A stretch of 64,000 nucleotides of DNA from Sanghuangporus weigelae (taxonomy: Eukaryota > Basidiomycota > Agaricomycetes > Hymenochaetales > Hymenochaetaceae), in contig CP137329.1 in NCBI GenBank assembly GCA_033182465.1, forward strand, positions 1,302,001 through 1,366,000. Direction: 5' to 3'. Positions 42,494 to 54,605 of this stretch are shown here, one piece after another. Numbering within the stretch: the stretch's first letter is position 1; each line of letters opens with the position of its first letter. Position numbers and translations under genes: made by a program. A model generated the notes under the pieces. It saw only the letters and a program-made list of their open reading frames with translations, made no database searches and was not told the origin of the DNA.

Positions 42494-44052
42494 TGTTTCT
42501 TGCCAGCTGATGGTGGTGGATTAGAGCAAAGAAACGCGAGAGAAGTGGCAAATAGAAGTTTTGAAGAAGCAGCGCCACCGCCACTGATTCAAAATACAAG
42601 TTCCGCCCGAGGGTCGCGATTTCGCGACGCGGTAGGGGCACGTGATGGATGTATTACGTGACGGTGTGTCACTGTCTAGTAAGTGTGACGTGATGTAACT
42701 CATCGGTTGTTCAAGCCAAGGTAACCTTTTTTCAACTCCTATCAGACACCAGGACTTCGATTCTTCCCTCAAACAAATGTGTGTAACGGTGCCGGTGTGC
42801 TGGCATGCTGGCGAGCAAAGGTCCCCGATCAGGAGGCGAAGATGAAGAAGAAGACTGCTCACTGCCTCGTGATATAACGGCGTTCACAAGGTAAGCAATA
42901 CTCTTCTCTTGTTATGCCCATAGAGTCGTCCGTAACATGACTTCTATCCCAGCGCTTACAGTCATTCGATGCTGTTCGTGGGAGCGATTGGAAAAGTGTG
43001 ACGAAAGATATTTGGATATGTGGACAGGGACAGGCCTAGGAACGTGATGAGAGTAAGAAGAGGATAATAGGAAAATAAGGATGTATGTATGAATTTTCTG
43101 GAGAATATTAAAGAGAATTACGCGGTGAGTGAGAGAAAAAACGGTGTGAATGTGTCGTTGTTTGTTTGGCACGGCCTACTCGTACTCTGGTATTGGTACT
43201 GGTGGCACGCTCCGTCTCCCGCAAGCACAAGCGTCTATTCGTCTGCTCTTACCACCATCATCTCCCTTTATCCCTCATTATTTGTGCCCTCAAAGATACC
43301 ATCACTACTGCTGGAGTGTCCATCGAAATACTGAAGAAATTTTCGCCGTCGTCGTCGTCGTCGTCGAGGTGTCCGATCAGAATCGCTGCGAAAAGGCGTG
43401 CCGCGTGTCACGTCTGCTTGGGCCTCTTACAAACAACGACAAGGCCGTCCTACTCTTTTTCTTCTCATCTTCTTCCTTTACCTTAGCCGCCATCTTCGAC
43501 GCTCAACGACAGAAGAGGGAAAGAAAAAGCTGAAGTTGACGCAAAGTTGTTGCTTTGCCTTCGTCGTTAGTGTCACGCTTTCAGACTACGACGCCTACGA
43601 CGCCCGCGAACGACTCACAGCACTGCGACAAAACAATTTTTCTAACAGCTCAAGGCCTTTCTCTCCCTTATTGACTTCGTCTAGGCCTACCGGAGAGCGT
43701 CTTGGAATTATCTGTTGGTATTGGTGAGTATTTCTATCCGGGCGTGTCACGTCGTGGACGCTGCCGTTCGACGACGAACCAGGTCTCACCGTCTCACATC
43801 GCAAATCAAATAACTGTCTTTTCTGATTTCTTTTCGACCATCAACAGCGTACCGTCTGTCTTTCGTGACACGAGAAAGGCTGGAGGGCCCAGGTGTTTTT
43901 GAAACGCTTCATCACAGAAGAAAAGGCCCTACAGTACGTCCGTGATCGTGGCGGGCCTCACAGGACTTCACGAAACGAACAATAAATTGGCAAATAAATA
44001 TATTTCAGCACTACTTCGACTCTACTTCGACGTCGATTTGATACGGGCCTAG
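42494..44052. promoter_or_regulatory. Divergent promoter region of ALDH7 and SET1
   Basis: Near ALDH7 there are CACGTGAT, ATTACGTGAC and GTGACGTGATG elements (42,630-42,695), E-box or CRE-like. Toward SET1 there is a run of CGT triplets (about 43,340-43,362) and pyrimidine-rich leader DNA. Several ORFs of 60-130 codons overlap each other with no family match and look fortuitous. Confidence 0.4.
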
Positions 44053-47000
44053 ATGTCAGGGAAGGAACCACCGAAGGGACCGCGTGCACTTCGCGCCTCA
44101 GGCGGGGCGCCGCAAGCAGGACCTTTAAATCATCATCATCACCTTCCGCCGCATTATCAGACTCAACCAACAGCCTCGAGTAGTCGACAACACCTTTCTT
44201 CTTCTACCTCTGCTTCGAGCCCGGTCATGGGTGTAGCACCTCCAACAGGTCCACGTAGTCTTTTGAATGGCCTTGCCGGTTCTGGTGTTGGGAGAATGCA
44301 ACCCCCTACGGGTCCTGCATCGAAGGCGTATGTAAATGGATTCATGGGAGGGCGTGCGCCGCCTTCGGGTCCGAAAGGAAAGGGTGCGGCGAGCCCGTCG
44401 AGTGTATCCTCGGGTTTACTGCAGACGGCGAACGCGTGGCCTAATGGACGCCCCCCGCCTACTGGGCCGAGTGCGCTGATGAATAGCCAGAGATTGGCTG
44501 GCGTTAATGGTGTTGGAGGCACTGGGTCGAGTTCGATTCCAAGCCCGACTGTCAATTTGAACGGGAGTGTGTCGAATGCTCCTCGAGCACCGATTTCGTT
44601 TTCGCTTCCAGGGTCGAGCTCGAACTCCTCGGCGTCAACGTCGAGGCAAACACAACCGCCTCCGCCTCCAGCAGAGCGTCCACCTTCTCCATCGTTCTCA
44701 CCACCACCGCCACCGCCACCACCGTCTTCAACTCTGGCTCACCTACCGAACGGCGATGCACCCCCACGACCGCCTTCTTCGACACCACCCCCACCAGCCG
44801 GTCCTCCACCAACGCGAAGCCCACCTCCACCTCCACCAGCCGAAGTGCCCAATGACCGGTCACCGATTAGCATTAGATTACCGATGGCGACACCACACGA
44901 ACCGAAGGTCGCGCCTCCACCTCTACCGCCTGGTCCTCCGACTCTTGAGCCTCTTGCTGCCACTTCTGTTGGAAAGAAGGAATCAGAACGTGAGCGCGAA
45001 CGGGTAAGAGAGAAGGAAAGAGGGAGGGAAGGGAGATCTGAACCGAGGCCTCCGTCTACTGCCCCACCACCATTGCCTCCTCCCGATCCACGGCTTGCTT
45101 CCATACCTCGACACCACCACTCTAGATCTAAATCTCCTCCTCCTTCTCCTTCATCGTCACGACATGAGCTTCCTAATCACGTTCGCTCTGACTCTCAGTC
45201 TCGTTCTTCAAGACGTTCTCCTTCGCCTCCGCCACCTCGACCAGCGACGCCCGTACCGGAAGGCGTCTCGGTAACCTACAAACGCCTCCCGGGGCACCAA
45301 CACCCTCAAAAACTCTACTCCCTCGACCCACCTCCTCCGCTGCCCTCACGCTCATCATACATTCCTCCCGATTCGCACGACTACCGGGTCTTATTCGATT
45401 CGTCGTGTGATAAAGACCGATATGGCGAGATGAAGTCGCTGATGGATGCGATCCGCACGGCAGGGAAGGCTGAAGAAAGGATTGTTGATTCTGGGAAGGG
45501 AAAAGTGGTGGTATTTAGACATAACGGCGAGACTGTACCTGGTGAGAAGGAGGTGAGCATGTGTGATCCGCGTCCGAGGAAGGAGCTGGCCGGGAAGAGC
45601 GCGAGGTCAAGAAGTGATTTCTATACGACTTCGTATGAGGTGCGTTTTCTGTTTTTGCTTCTGTGATGAAGATTTTTCTTGAAACTGACTTTGTGTGGAA
45701 TGATGGGATACTTGATATTTTATTCAGTACGATTCGAACATGCCCGGTCCACCACCTCCTACCAATATCCTCATCTTTGGCTTCTCCGAGCTCACACCGA
45801 CACCTAAAATCCGACAGCACTTCTCGAAATACGGGGGTATCGTCTCCTTCGAGCGGGAGCTCGATCATGTCACCGGTGGGCAAATGGGTGTAGCGTCTAT
45901 AAAATATTCGACTCGCGAAGAGGCGAAGAGGGCTGTGGACGGCGAGGAAGGGAAGAATTTCACGCTTTCGATTGCTGGAGGAGGGGGACTGCTTCTGCCG
46001 ACTGTGAACAGTGGGAAAGCATCTATGGAGAAGGATAGTGTGAAGGTGCTTTTTGATGGGGAGGGAAAACTTTTGAAGCTCCTGATGGGTCTGTATGAGG
46101 AGAGGAGAAAAGGGAAGACGAGTGGTGCTGCTGCGAGTACGAGCGCGAATACGACTACCAACGGTGGCCCGACACCTACCCCTAATGGTCAAGTACCTGC
46201 AGGCCAACAACAGCAACATCCTCGATCGTTCGCGCATCCTATGCAGTCTCAACGTCCTCCCCATGGGCATGGGCATCCCCCGCATCTCCCACCTCACCCG
46301 CTCTCTCACGTCACGCCTAGACTCCCTTCACGCGGAGGTCCTCCGCATTTCTCTCGTGGAGGAGGACCTGGCTTCCCTCATGGTCCCAGTTCTTCGAGTC
46401 GGTACAGCGGTATGAACGCAGGAGCGAGTACGACGGCGGCACCGATGAGACAACCTCCACCTTCACTCGTCCGCGCACGCGCGATGAACGCCGTCCGGTC
46501 GACTATCCCGCCGAACATGCCTTCGTTGAGCGTGCAGCACGGGCTACAGACGCCTGAAACGGACTCGTCAAGGCCTGATACGCCCGTTTACGCGCAGGGG
46601 CACGGGAGTTCGCTGCGCGGGAGGGGGAGAGGAGTCCTGCCTAACCATCTCCAGCGGCACTCTCGTTATTCTTCTTCTTCTTTTCCTCACTCGCATTCAT
46701 ATTCGCATTCGCGTAGTTATACGCCGACGCACACCTCGACGAGTACACCGCGCGGTTCACGTTCGCCCTCACCTGCTCTCCGTGCGCGCAGACCTTCCGA
46801 TGCCAGATCGAGGTCCCAGGCGGAAACGCAGGAGGAGAAAGAGAGGAAGCATCGGAGAGTACTTGAGGTGCTTCTGAAGAATGGGTATGACCATGCGCGG
46901 ATCGACGAGGTGCTTTTGAGCGGGAACGCTGCGCGAGAAGAGGACGTGAGGGAGTTCTTTAAAGGGTTTCCTGTTGAAGATGTGAGTTTCACCTTTCTTT

Positions 47001-49492
47001 TTCTCTCTTCTCGTTGATATGTAGTACTGATTCTCATGGTCTAGGTATTGCATGATCATTTTGGATGGTACATCACCTTCAGCAGACCGGACGCAGCGAG
47101 GCGAGCCGCTCGAGTACTCGCTATCGGTACGCATACGCTCGTGAACAGAAGCGTCTCGGTAACCGTACACTCTCCTCCCCACCCCAGCGAGATCAAGCAG
47201 CAGCAGGAGCAACAGCAACAATCTCACTCTCTGACGAGCAGTCTCCATCCTTTGAAGCGCAACGAGTTGGTGATGGAGAAGCGCGTGTGGAAGCCGGAAG
47301 AAGTAGTGGAGGAGGCGGGGAAGGTCGTGATGAAGGAGTTGAGAACGCTTCTGGAGAAAGACGTGATGGAGCGGATTGTGAGCGCGCAGATAAGGAAGAT
47401 GGTATATGAGAGGGAACGGGAAAGGAGGGAGAAAGAGGGTGGTGTCGCTGTCGCGGTTGGGATTGGAATTGGGGAGATGGAGAATAACAAGATGCACCTT
47501 CTGCTGCAACATGCAGAGGATGCTACGAGAGGCGGTGATCGAGCCGATGGGGAGCGAGAACGACAGCGCTTGAAGGGCCTGTCGTTCAAGAAGCGGAAAC
47601 AGAAGGTTGACGTTGCTGCGACTGCTTCGGCTGAGCATAGCCTGGATAAAGTGCACGAACCGGAGCCAGACCGAGAACAGGAGCAGGAGGATGCGAGTCT
47701 TGTGGTTACGACGAAGGCTGACGACGAGGAGGAACCGCTTGTTGCTGTGACGTTAGCCGAGGACGAGCGTGAAGATGAGCCGGGTAATCAGCAGGAGCAG
47801 AAGGTGGACGTGGACGTGGAAGAACCGACTAAGCGACTTCGTGAGAAGGAAGAGCGACCTAGGAAGAGGAGGAAGAAGGCCGAGGCGCGCGTTGTGCGTG
47901 AGAGGGAGGTTGAATCGGAGGATGAAGAAGTCGAGACTGGGACGAAGGCCGAGAATGTTGTCTCTGTTCCTGCGCCTGTCGAAGATATCTCCCCCGTTCT
48001 TCCCGCTCCTGAGGCCGTTGTTTCGCCTGTACAGCGCAAGAGGTCGCTCTCTCCGACTCCCGTTGACGAACCGCCTGCGAAACGTTCGAAGGTCGAGAAT
48101 GAGCAGGACCGCATCGACGACGAAAAGGCGGACGTGGATATCGAGACTCTCATACACGATGTCCCTACTACACCTGCTCCTCCGGTGGCTCAGGGCAAGA
48201 ACAAGAAGCAATCGGCAAAGAAGGCGGAGAAGGAGAAGAAGCCGAGCAAGCGGCCGAAGAAATCCAAAGCCGAGCGCGCGGTGTTGGAAACCTTGGTCAT
48301 CCCGCCTCAGATAGAGGTGGAAGCGCCCTCTGTGGCCGAAGTGCGTGTATCGCATTCTCCACCTCCGGCTTGGGCGTCTTCTGTCCCTATCTCAGAGCCT
48401 CCGCTTCCTGTGGTCATTGAGAAGCCGCTTCCTTCACCGAAGCGGTATAATCCTCTACCAGACTCCGCCCTCCGAGAACTGGTCGAAGACGATGAAGACC
48501 TCTACCTCGCGAAGCTTGCGCTCTCGCTCGACGTCGACAGTCCCGATTTCGTCGTCAAAGAAGAGATTGCACCACCGTCTGATCCGAATGCGCCTCCGCC
48601 GTTTCGTAAGCACGTCACGGGATCCGCGAGGTCGGAGGGGTACTACAAGATTTCGCATGCGGAGAAGTCGGCGTATGTCGCGCAGTACGCGCTTCGCGGT
48701 GCGGGGAGTGGCGGTGCGGCGGAGAAGGAGGCGGCTGTCGTAGCCCCGCAAGAGCCCGTCGTATCCTCTCGTTCGAATCGCGCTAATGCTCGTCGGCGCG
48801 CACAGGGACTGGAAGAGATGAACCAGCTGCAGCTCGCTGTGGCGCTGTCAAAGGGCGAAAGCGCGGCTGCGACGGAGGTGATGAAGTTCAACCAGCTCCA
48901 GACTCGCAAGAAGCACCTGCGCTTTGCGCGCTCGCCTATTCATGATTGGGGGTTGTATGCTATGGAGCGGATCAGCCGTGGGGAGATGGTGATTGAGTAT
49001 GTCGGGGAGATTGTCAGGGCTGCTGTTGCGGATAAGCGCGAGAAGGTGTATGAGAGGCAGGGGATTGGGAGTAGTTATTTGTTTAGGATCGATGAGGACC
49101 TTGTGGTGGATGCTACGAAGAAGGGTAACCTTGGGTACGTCGCCCCATCCTTTCTTTTTCGATCCCTCTTCTTTTTCCCCCCTTGCCAATGGAGCTGACA
49201 CTGACAATCATTCCCCGCACAGACGCTTGATCAATCACTCGTGTGATCCCAACTGTACTGCGAAGATCATCACTATCAACGGTGAGAAGAAGATCGTCAT
49301 CTACGCGAAGCAGGATATCGAGCTTGGAGATGAGATCACTTACGGTGAGCATTGACCTTACACCACTCTCTTATCATCTTTTTGATGTCTGACACTTTCG
49401 GTGTTTTGTGTGTAGACTATCACTTCCCCATCGAGCAAGACAAGATTCCGTGTCTCTGCGGCTCAGCCAAATGTCGTGGTTTCCTCAACTGA
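44053..49492 (+). CDS. SET1: Histone H3 lysine-4 methyltransferase Set1 (COMPASS catalytic subunit)
   Basis: Five exons: 44053-45639, 45728-46981, 47045-49134, 49223-49344, 49416-49492; 1709 residues, phases consistent. Residues 1-145 hold five PP(T/S/K)GP motifs, then a long Pro/Ser-rich region. An RRM ([20 protein letters not shown]) and a SET-associated segment ([20 protein letters not shown]) follow. After an acidic/basic middle comes n-SET ([18 protein letters not shown]) and the Arg-rich [10 protein letters not shown]. The SET domain has [43 protein letters not shown] and ITYDYHFP; post-SET is [13 protein letters not shown]. It transfers methyl groups from SAM to H3K4 within COMPASS in the nucleus. 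Complete. Confidence 0.95.
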
Positions 49493-50301
49493 TCTCACTT
49501 GTCCCTCTCTGTGCCCGAGCTCGGCTCCTTCGGTTAGCCTCACGATGACTCCACCTCGTTCCGCCCTTTTCTGTTTTCTCGGAGAGGATTTTTTTCTTCC
49601 TTATACATACGTAATTTACTGTTCGCATTACGTTGCTCAGTCACGACCATGTCCCGACTCGCTGTCCTTACCTCTTCCCTCCTTTCGTTCACATTCAGGT
49701 CTTACTTTATTTCTCTTTGCCTTTTACTCCTTTTTATCCATCCATACTCTTTCAACTCATCTCGTCATCTCTGTCGCTGTCAATCTTCTCTCTTCGTTTC
49801 ATTTTTTTGTTTTATTTGACACTTTTTCTCACTTTTCCCAACTTTATACATCTCATGTGTTTGATGTTTCTCTCGATCTGCAAGTTTGCATAGGGCTGTT
49901 CGCGCAACTTTAACGACAACACTTATTGTTTGGTCTGTCTCTGTATTGTTATCTCATCAGTCGCATATTTGATATATTATCTCCGTTTCTCCCTCTCTGT
50001 CTTTTCTGGTTTTTCGCTGGCGTACCTTCGATGGTATGAGATACGTAAGCAATGCTTGTCATTCTGCCTAAGAGCCAAGCTTGGAAGAATGTGATCATAA
50101 TCAAGACCTCAAGCTACTGATGAAGGACAACCCCGCGGCAGGAGACGTCGGAGACGTGGCTCTGCGGTACCGGCAACCCAGATCGGACGGTAAGAAGGTT
50201 ATACAAAAGTAAAAGAAGTACAGCTCTACTTGTGTATTTGTAACTGGATGATACAGCAAGACAAAGTACATTTGCGTTCAGGATTACCTTCGTTCGTAGC
50301 G
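49493..50301. other. Convergent intergenic region between SET1 and seryl-tRNA synthetase
   Basis: Very T/C-rich on the plus strand for the first ~550 bp, as expected of a 3' UTR of SET1; the ORFs there are low-complexity Phe/Ser/Leu strings. 50,050-50,301 is the 3' flank of the synthetase gene. No gene seen. Confidence 0.5.
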
Positions 50302-52061
50302 CTATAGTTTCTTCCTCTGTAACCCCTTCGGGAGCTCCTTTACCCATGGGAGGAAATCGCGGCCGCCCATGTACGGACGTAGTGCTTCCGGAATGCGCAG
50401 GCCCTACAAGATAAGATCAAGTCAGAAACGAACCCGAATACGGAAAGGAGGGGAAGACGATATAGTGCATACCTCGGGAGTCTGATAGTTCTCCACGAGA
50501 CAACATAATGCGCGCTCTGTAGCGCACAGTGTGCCGTTCAACATATGCACGTAGAGTTTGCGCGTTTGATCTTTTTGTTTGAGGCCGCAACGGACTTCGA
50601 GACGTCGACTCTCTGTTACGTTACAGTCAGAGGAGAACTACTTAGAATCCGTTTTGAAAACGACATGACTCACGATAGTCAGTGCAATTCGAGCACGAGA
50701 CCAACTCCTTATAAGCGCCCTGGAAAGGGAACCACGCCTCCAAATCGTACTTCTGCGCTGCGGCCAAGTTCAAAGCACCCGAGACGATAGCAACAACTCG
50801 GTACGGCAACCCAAGGCTCTGGTAGAATTCTTCACTCGTAGAGATCATCGAATCCAGCATCTCCCAGCTCTTCTCCGGCTCCGTGATGCAGAATTGCTCC
50901 ACCTTCTCAAACTGATGTACACGAAAGATTCCCCACATATCTTTCCCGGCTGCTCCGGCCTCCTTGCGGAAACAGGTCGAATACCCTGCATAGCGAATTG
51001 GTAGTTGCACCTTGGGTTCTTCGAACCACTCGTCAGCGTACATAGCTGAAATCGGCTGTTCCGACGTAGCGATGAGGTACTTGTCATCCTCTGAAGCGGT
51101 GACTTTATACAGCTCCTCATCAAATTGGTCTAGTTGTGCGGTCTTGGCCATTTGGTCTTTGTTCATGAAGAAGGGCGGTTGGATCTTTTTGTATCCCTTT
51201 TTGCGGAGGAAGTCAAGTCCGTACGAGATGAGTGCTTGGTTGAGATCTACTCCGTCGCCGGTGAGGAAGAAACCTCGGTGGCCGGCAATTTTTGCGCCTG
51301 CGTCGACAAATTATTATATAAACTCGTTGGAAATGCAAGTAAGGTAGGAGTGTTGCAAGCGTACCTCGTTCCAAGTCCATGGCATCTAATCGTAAAAGCA
51401 CTTCATGATGAGGCATGATGTCTGTCCTCTGCGCAACCTGACCATTTGGTCCATCTGGATGCCATGTCTTCAGTGTTGCATTATCATCCTGTACAAAAGA
51501 TCGTTGAATCAGAGCCCGGTAATAAAGAAGAGCAAATAACGAAATGGCTGACCTCAGTCATGCTGACAGGGACGGTCTTCCCAACGATATTCCCTACCGT
51601 AGCCGCTTTCGCTCGCATCGCACTTTCATGTTCCTTTGCATCCTTCAATTTCTTTTCTTTCAACGCATCGAGTTCTTTCTTCTGCACTACGAGATCATCG
51701 GCACTTTCTTTCGCCTAGAGACATAACGTACGTTGAGTATACGGCAATACATATGTGATATTATTCGTGCCACACATACCTTTTTCTTCGCAGCAATATT
51801 CTTCTGCACAGCGTTGATCTCCTTGCTCGTTTGGTTTACTTCAAAGTCCACTACAGACCAGCCAAAGCAGACGACACACAAATCAACAGGCCTCATCAAG
51901 TATCTAAGAAGGAATTTAGACACACTCTTGACCCAATCGGTATACATCTGAATCACTTCGTCTACAATCTCAACCGGTAACCCGCGTTTTCGTTGTGACT
52001 CGCGGATCTCCTCGGCGTTGCCGCCTTTGGAGTCGATGAAATGTAGGACGTCAAGAGTCAT
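50302..52061 (-). CDS. SES1: Cytosolic seryl-tRNA synthetase
   Basis: Start at 52061 ([20 protein letters not shown]). The N-terminal tRNA-binding coiled-coil arm spans several exons ([38 protein letters not shown]). The class II core has [51 protein letters not shown], motif 2 [20 protein letters not shown], the serine site [20 protein letters not shown], and motif 3 [19 protein letters not shown]. It ends [17 protein letters not shown] with the stop at 50302. It charges tRNA-Ser with serine in the cytosol. Introns are short GT-AG. Complete and single copy here; convergent with SET1. Confidence 0.93.
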
Positions 52062-53107
52062 ATTGTTTGTTCAAAAGCACTCGAAGTGTGAATAGATCTA
52101 AGAGGTAGATAAAGATAGCTGAACTGGATGGTTAACAAGAGGAGCGTCGAAGTTACTTACGGTCGTTGAGGGTTTTGCTCAGTAACTGGAATGACTCGGA
52201 GATGCGATGTGTGGTTCACGCAAACAATCTATTCAGATAGTGGCGTAAGTAAGGTATACTTCGACGATGAGGGTTTTACCAGCTCACAGAAGAAGTAGAT
52301 AGGAAGGTAAGTGTATGCACAGTCCAGTCAATTTCTGCATGACTCCGCGTTACTGACTCATGCTTTCCCACGATTACAGTCTCGATCCTTGCAACTCAAT
52401 TTCGGTCGACCGCTGCTACAGTTGAAATTGTCATAACGCATAATGTCGGGAGACTACTTTTTGTAATGCATTATTAGATTTATTCATTAGTAGATATGTG
52501 AGAAAATATTTTCACTTTTGAAAAATGTGAAAAAGGTAACTTCCTCATCATCTGAAATAATATGAGCCTAATTAGATATCAGAATGAAGTATGGCTACTC
52601 ACTAGCATGGGTAGTGCCATGTGTTTGCAACATGCAGTGGGGTAACGATTCCTTCTCAATCACATGAATTTTTTTAGAAGGAAATTTTTGTTTCAATGTG
52701 TTACATAACATGGATTTCAGTAAGAGATAGAGAGCAGATTTTGTCAAGAATGGAAAATGCTGGGCAGGAGTACAAGGTGCAAATGGAGAACAAGCAGAAT
52801 GAGGTTATTTGTGAGGCACACAAAGCAATTATAAAATGCAGGCTCAACTTGAGCACAGTAGGCAACGATGCATCTCTTTGGCACCAAGATAACTCCCTCC
52901 CAAGATGCATATGAAAATGTAAAATTTAATTGCTGCATCTTGTAAGCACTGAGATTTTGACACAATTAGTGTGACAATTGGTGCGCTGTAATGGTCAGTG
53001 TAGTGTGTAGATGATCGGACTAGGTCTGTAGGTGCAATCCTAGCAGGCTAGGGTGTTCGGTCCTATTGGGAGCAAGCGAGAATGAATAAGGGTGGCCAAA
53101 TAGAGAA
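52062..53107. other. Intergenic: synthetase promoter then AT-rich DNA
   Basis: 52,062-52,300 is the probable promoter and leader of the synthetase gene. 52,440-52,700 is AT-rich. A 72-codon ORF at 52,696-52,914 has no recognisable feature. From about 53,000 the sequence seems to belong to the repeat that contains the palindrome. Confidence 0.35.
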
Positions 53108-53257
53108 CATCAGGAAAACAGTCCAAACTACCTACAGCTATCCACAGCTATCACAGCTACTCACCACTATAGGCTGCTATATATATAGCAGCCTATAGTG
53201 GTGAGTAGCTGTGATAGCTGTGGATAGCTGTAGGTAGTTTGGACTGTTTTCCTGATG
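53108..53257. repeat. Perfect 150-bp palindrome
   Basis: Two 75-bp arms with no mismatch and no spacer, centred between 53,182 and 53,183 in GCTATATATATAGC. The arms themselves contain repeated AGCTATCCACAGCTATCACAG-like units. See the finding. Confidence 0.95.
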
Positions 53258-53893
53258 AAGGATGATCTGGAAGACAGCCCTGGGATGGATAGCAGGCCGA
53301 CCTGAGCTGGCCAACCCACTATGACACAAGAGGAACCAAGCTGAGGTAGTTTGAAGGATGGTACAGTGTGGCCGGGTGTGTGTAGCTGGGTATATGCGGG
53401 TGATATGAACGAGATAGCTGGAAGCCTATATAAAACTGAACGAGAACGAGCAAAGGCAGGGTGCTGTACCCTACTGGGAGATGAAGGGGTCACTGGGTAA
53501 GTCCACAGCAATGACCCAAGGCACTGCTTCAACTAGCAGTATCCTTCAGAACGAGGTCAAGTCACCAAGTGAGGCACAGAAGGGCGAAGTCTAAGCCCGG
53601 TGAAACTCCCATGGGCGTTCTGATACTGGACAGGGAATATAAAGTTTGAGGGGCTGCCCTAGAATACCTTTGAGTGGTCAGCAGAGAGTTACACCTAGAC
53701 CAAAGGCAAGCGGAAATAAAGGGATAAAAGAATATACGAGGGGAAGGTTGTATAAGGGCTGAGGAATGTGTGAGAAGTGCTCGAGGAAGGATCTCGAGGA
53801 TGGCCTTCTCCCGAGATTGATGGTGGCGGTGCGAAGGCTAAATCGACTCTCCAGCTCAACTGCGAGCTCTGGACAAAAGCCGACAAACACAAG
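53258..53893 (-). repeat. Inverted fragment of the LTR/leader found at 60,726-61,013
   Basis: The reverse complement of 53,600-53,890 matches 60,726-61,013 at roughly 85-90%, including AGAGTCGATTTAGCCTTCGC and GGTATTCTAGGGCAGCCCCT. The remaining 53,258-53,600 has no partner in the window. It is an orphan piece of a Gypsy 5' region in opposite orientation. Confidence 0.65.
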
Positions 53894-54346
53894 TGTTAGG
53901 ACTCAAACATTTCCCTTTTCTTTTATTACATCATCATTTATTTTAATATTCTTCTTTTACATTACTCATCTGTTTTTACTGATCCCGTTCGCTCTGTCAT
54001 GGCTTATTCATCTTTATTCATTCACCATGACTAAATCCGTTCCTTCTGACTAAGACGCTCACTAATTACTCCACTCGTTCATCATGTGATTCCTTAATAG
54101 AGTAGACCTTTCCCACATCTAAAGTGTATATAAGTAGCTAGATTGACTCCTTCGTTTCTTTGTCTTTCTATTCTACTTACCTTCACTACGACATAGGTAT
54201 CTACTCTTGTACTCTAGTATTATTGAATTCTACTTATCTTCACTATGACATAGCTTGCGTCTAGCTCGGCAACTCGCGTTTAGCCTGTTGTTTGTTATTG
54301 TGTTGGCCACCTCGAGATCAACGTCTGTTAGTTTTGCCGCCTAACA
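53894..54346 (+). mobile_element. 453-bp LTR, copy 1
   Basis: Starts TGTTAGGACT, ends CCGCCTAACA, with TATA-like GTATATAAG inside. A second copy of equal length lies at 58,477-58,929. The sequence to the right is shared between the copies, the sequence to the left is not, so each looks like a 5' LTR with part of an internal region. Confidence 0.65.
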
Positions 54347-54605
54347 TAATAAAAAGACCTACCCTCTAGCCAGTGGAAACACTCGCTATCGCTGCTCCAT
54401 GCAAGGAGTTACATCGACAATCATCATATCGCGCCCATCCTGGATTCATCCAAGCAACCCCTATCTAGCCCGTCGGTGTTTAACGCTGACGTGTTTTGAT
54501 ATTTTTAATAAACAACAATCACCCTGGCCCCCATTCATTATCAGACTCGTTACCAACCCTATGAACGTCGACGTGCACGGATCAAGCACTTCATCACTCC
54601 CTTTT

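Noticed and set aside
43089-43727. Overlapping ORFs of 80-130 codons in the ALDH7-SET1 spacer
   Set aside because: Low-complexity, in several frames at once, and no family motif; best read as promoter and leader DNA of SET1.
44163-48355. Many ORFs on the strand opposite SET1
   Set aside because: They are shadows of GC-rich, low-complexity SET1 coding exons, without any family motif.
49476-49913. Plus-strand ORF of 145 codons after SET1
   Set aside because: It overlaps the SET1 stop in another frame and is a Phe/Leu/Ser string from T/C-rich 3' UTR sequence.
52696-52914. 72-codon ORF in the intergenic region
   Set aside because: Short, lone and without recognisable features; an antisense ORF of equal length covers the same DNA.
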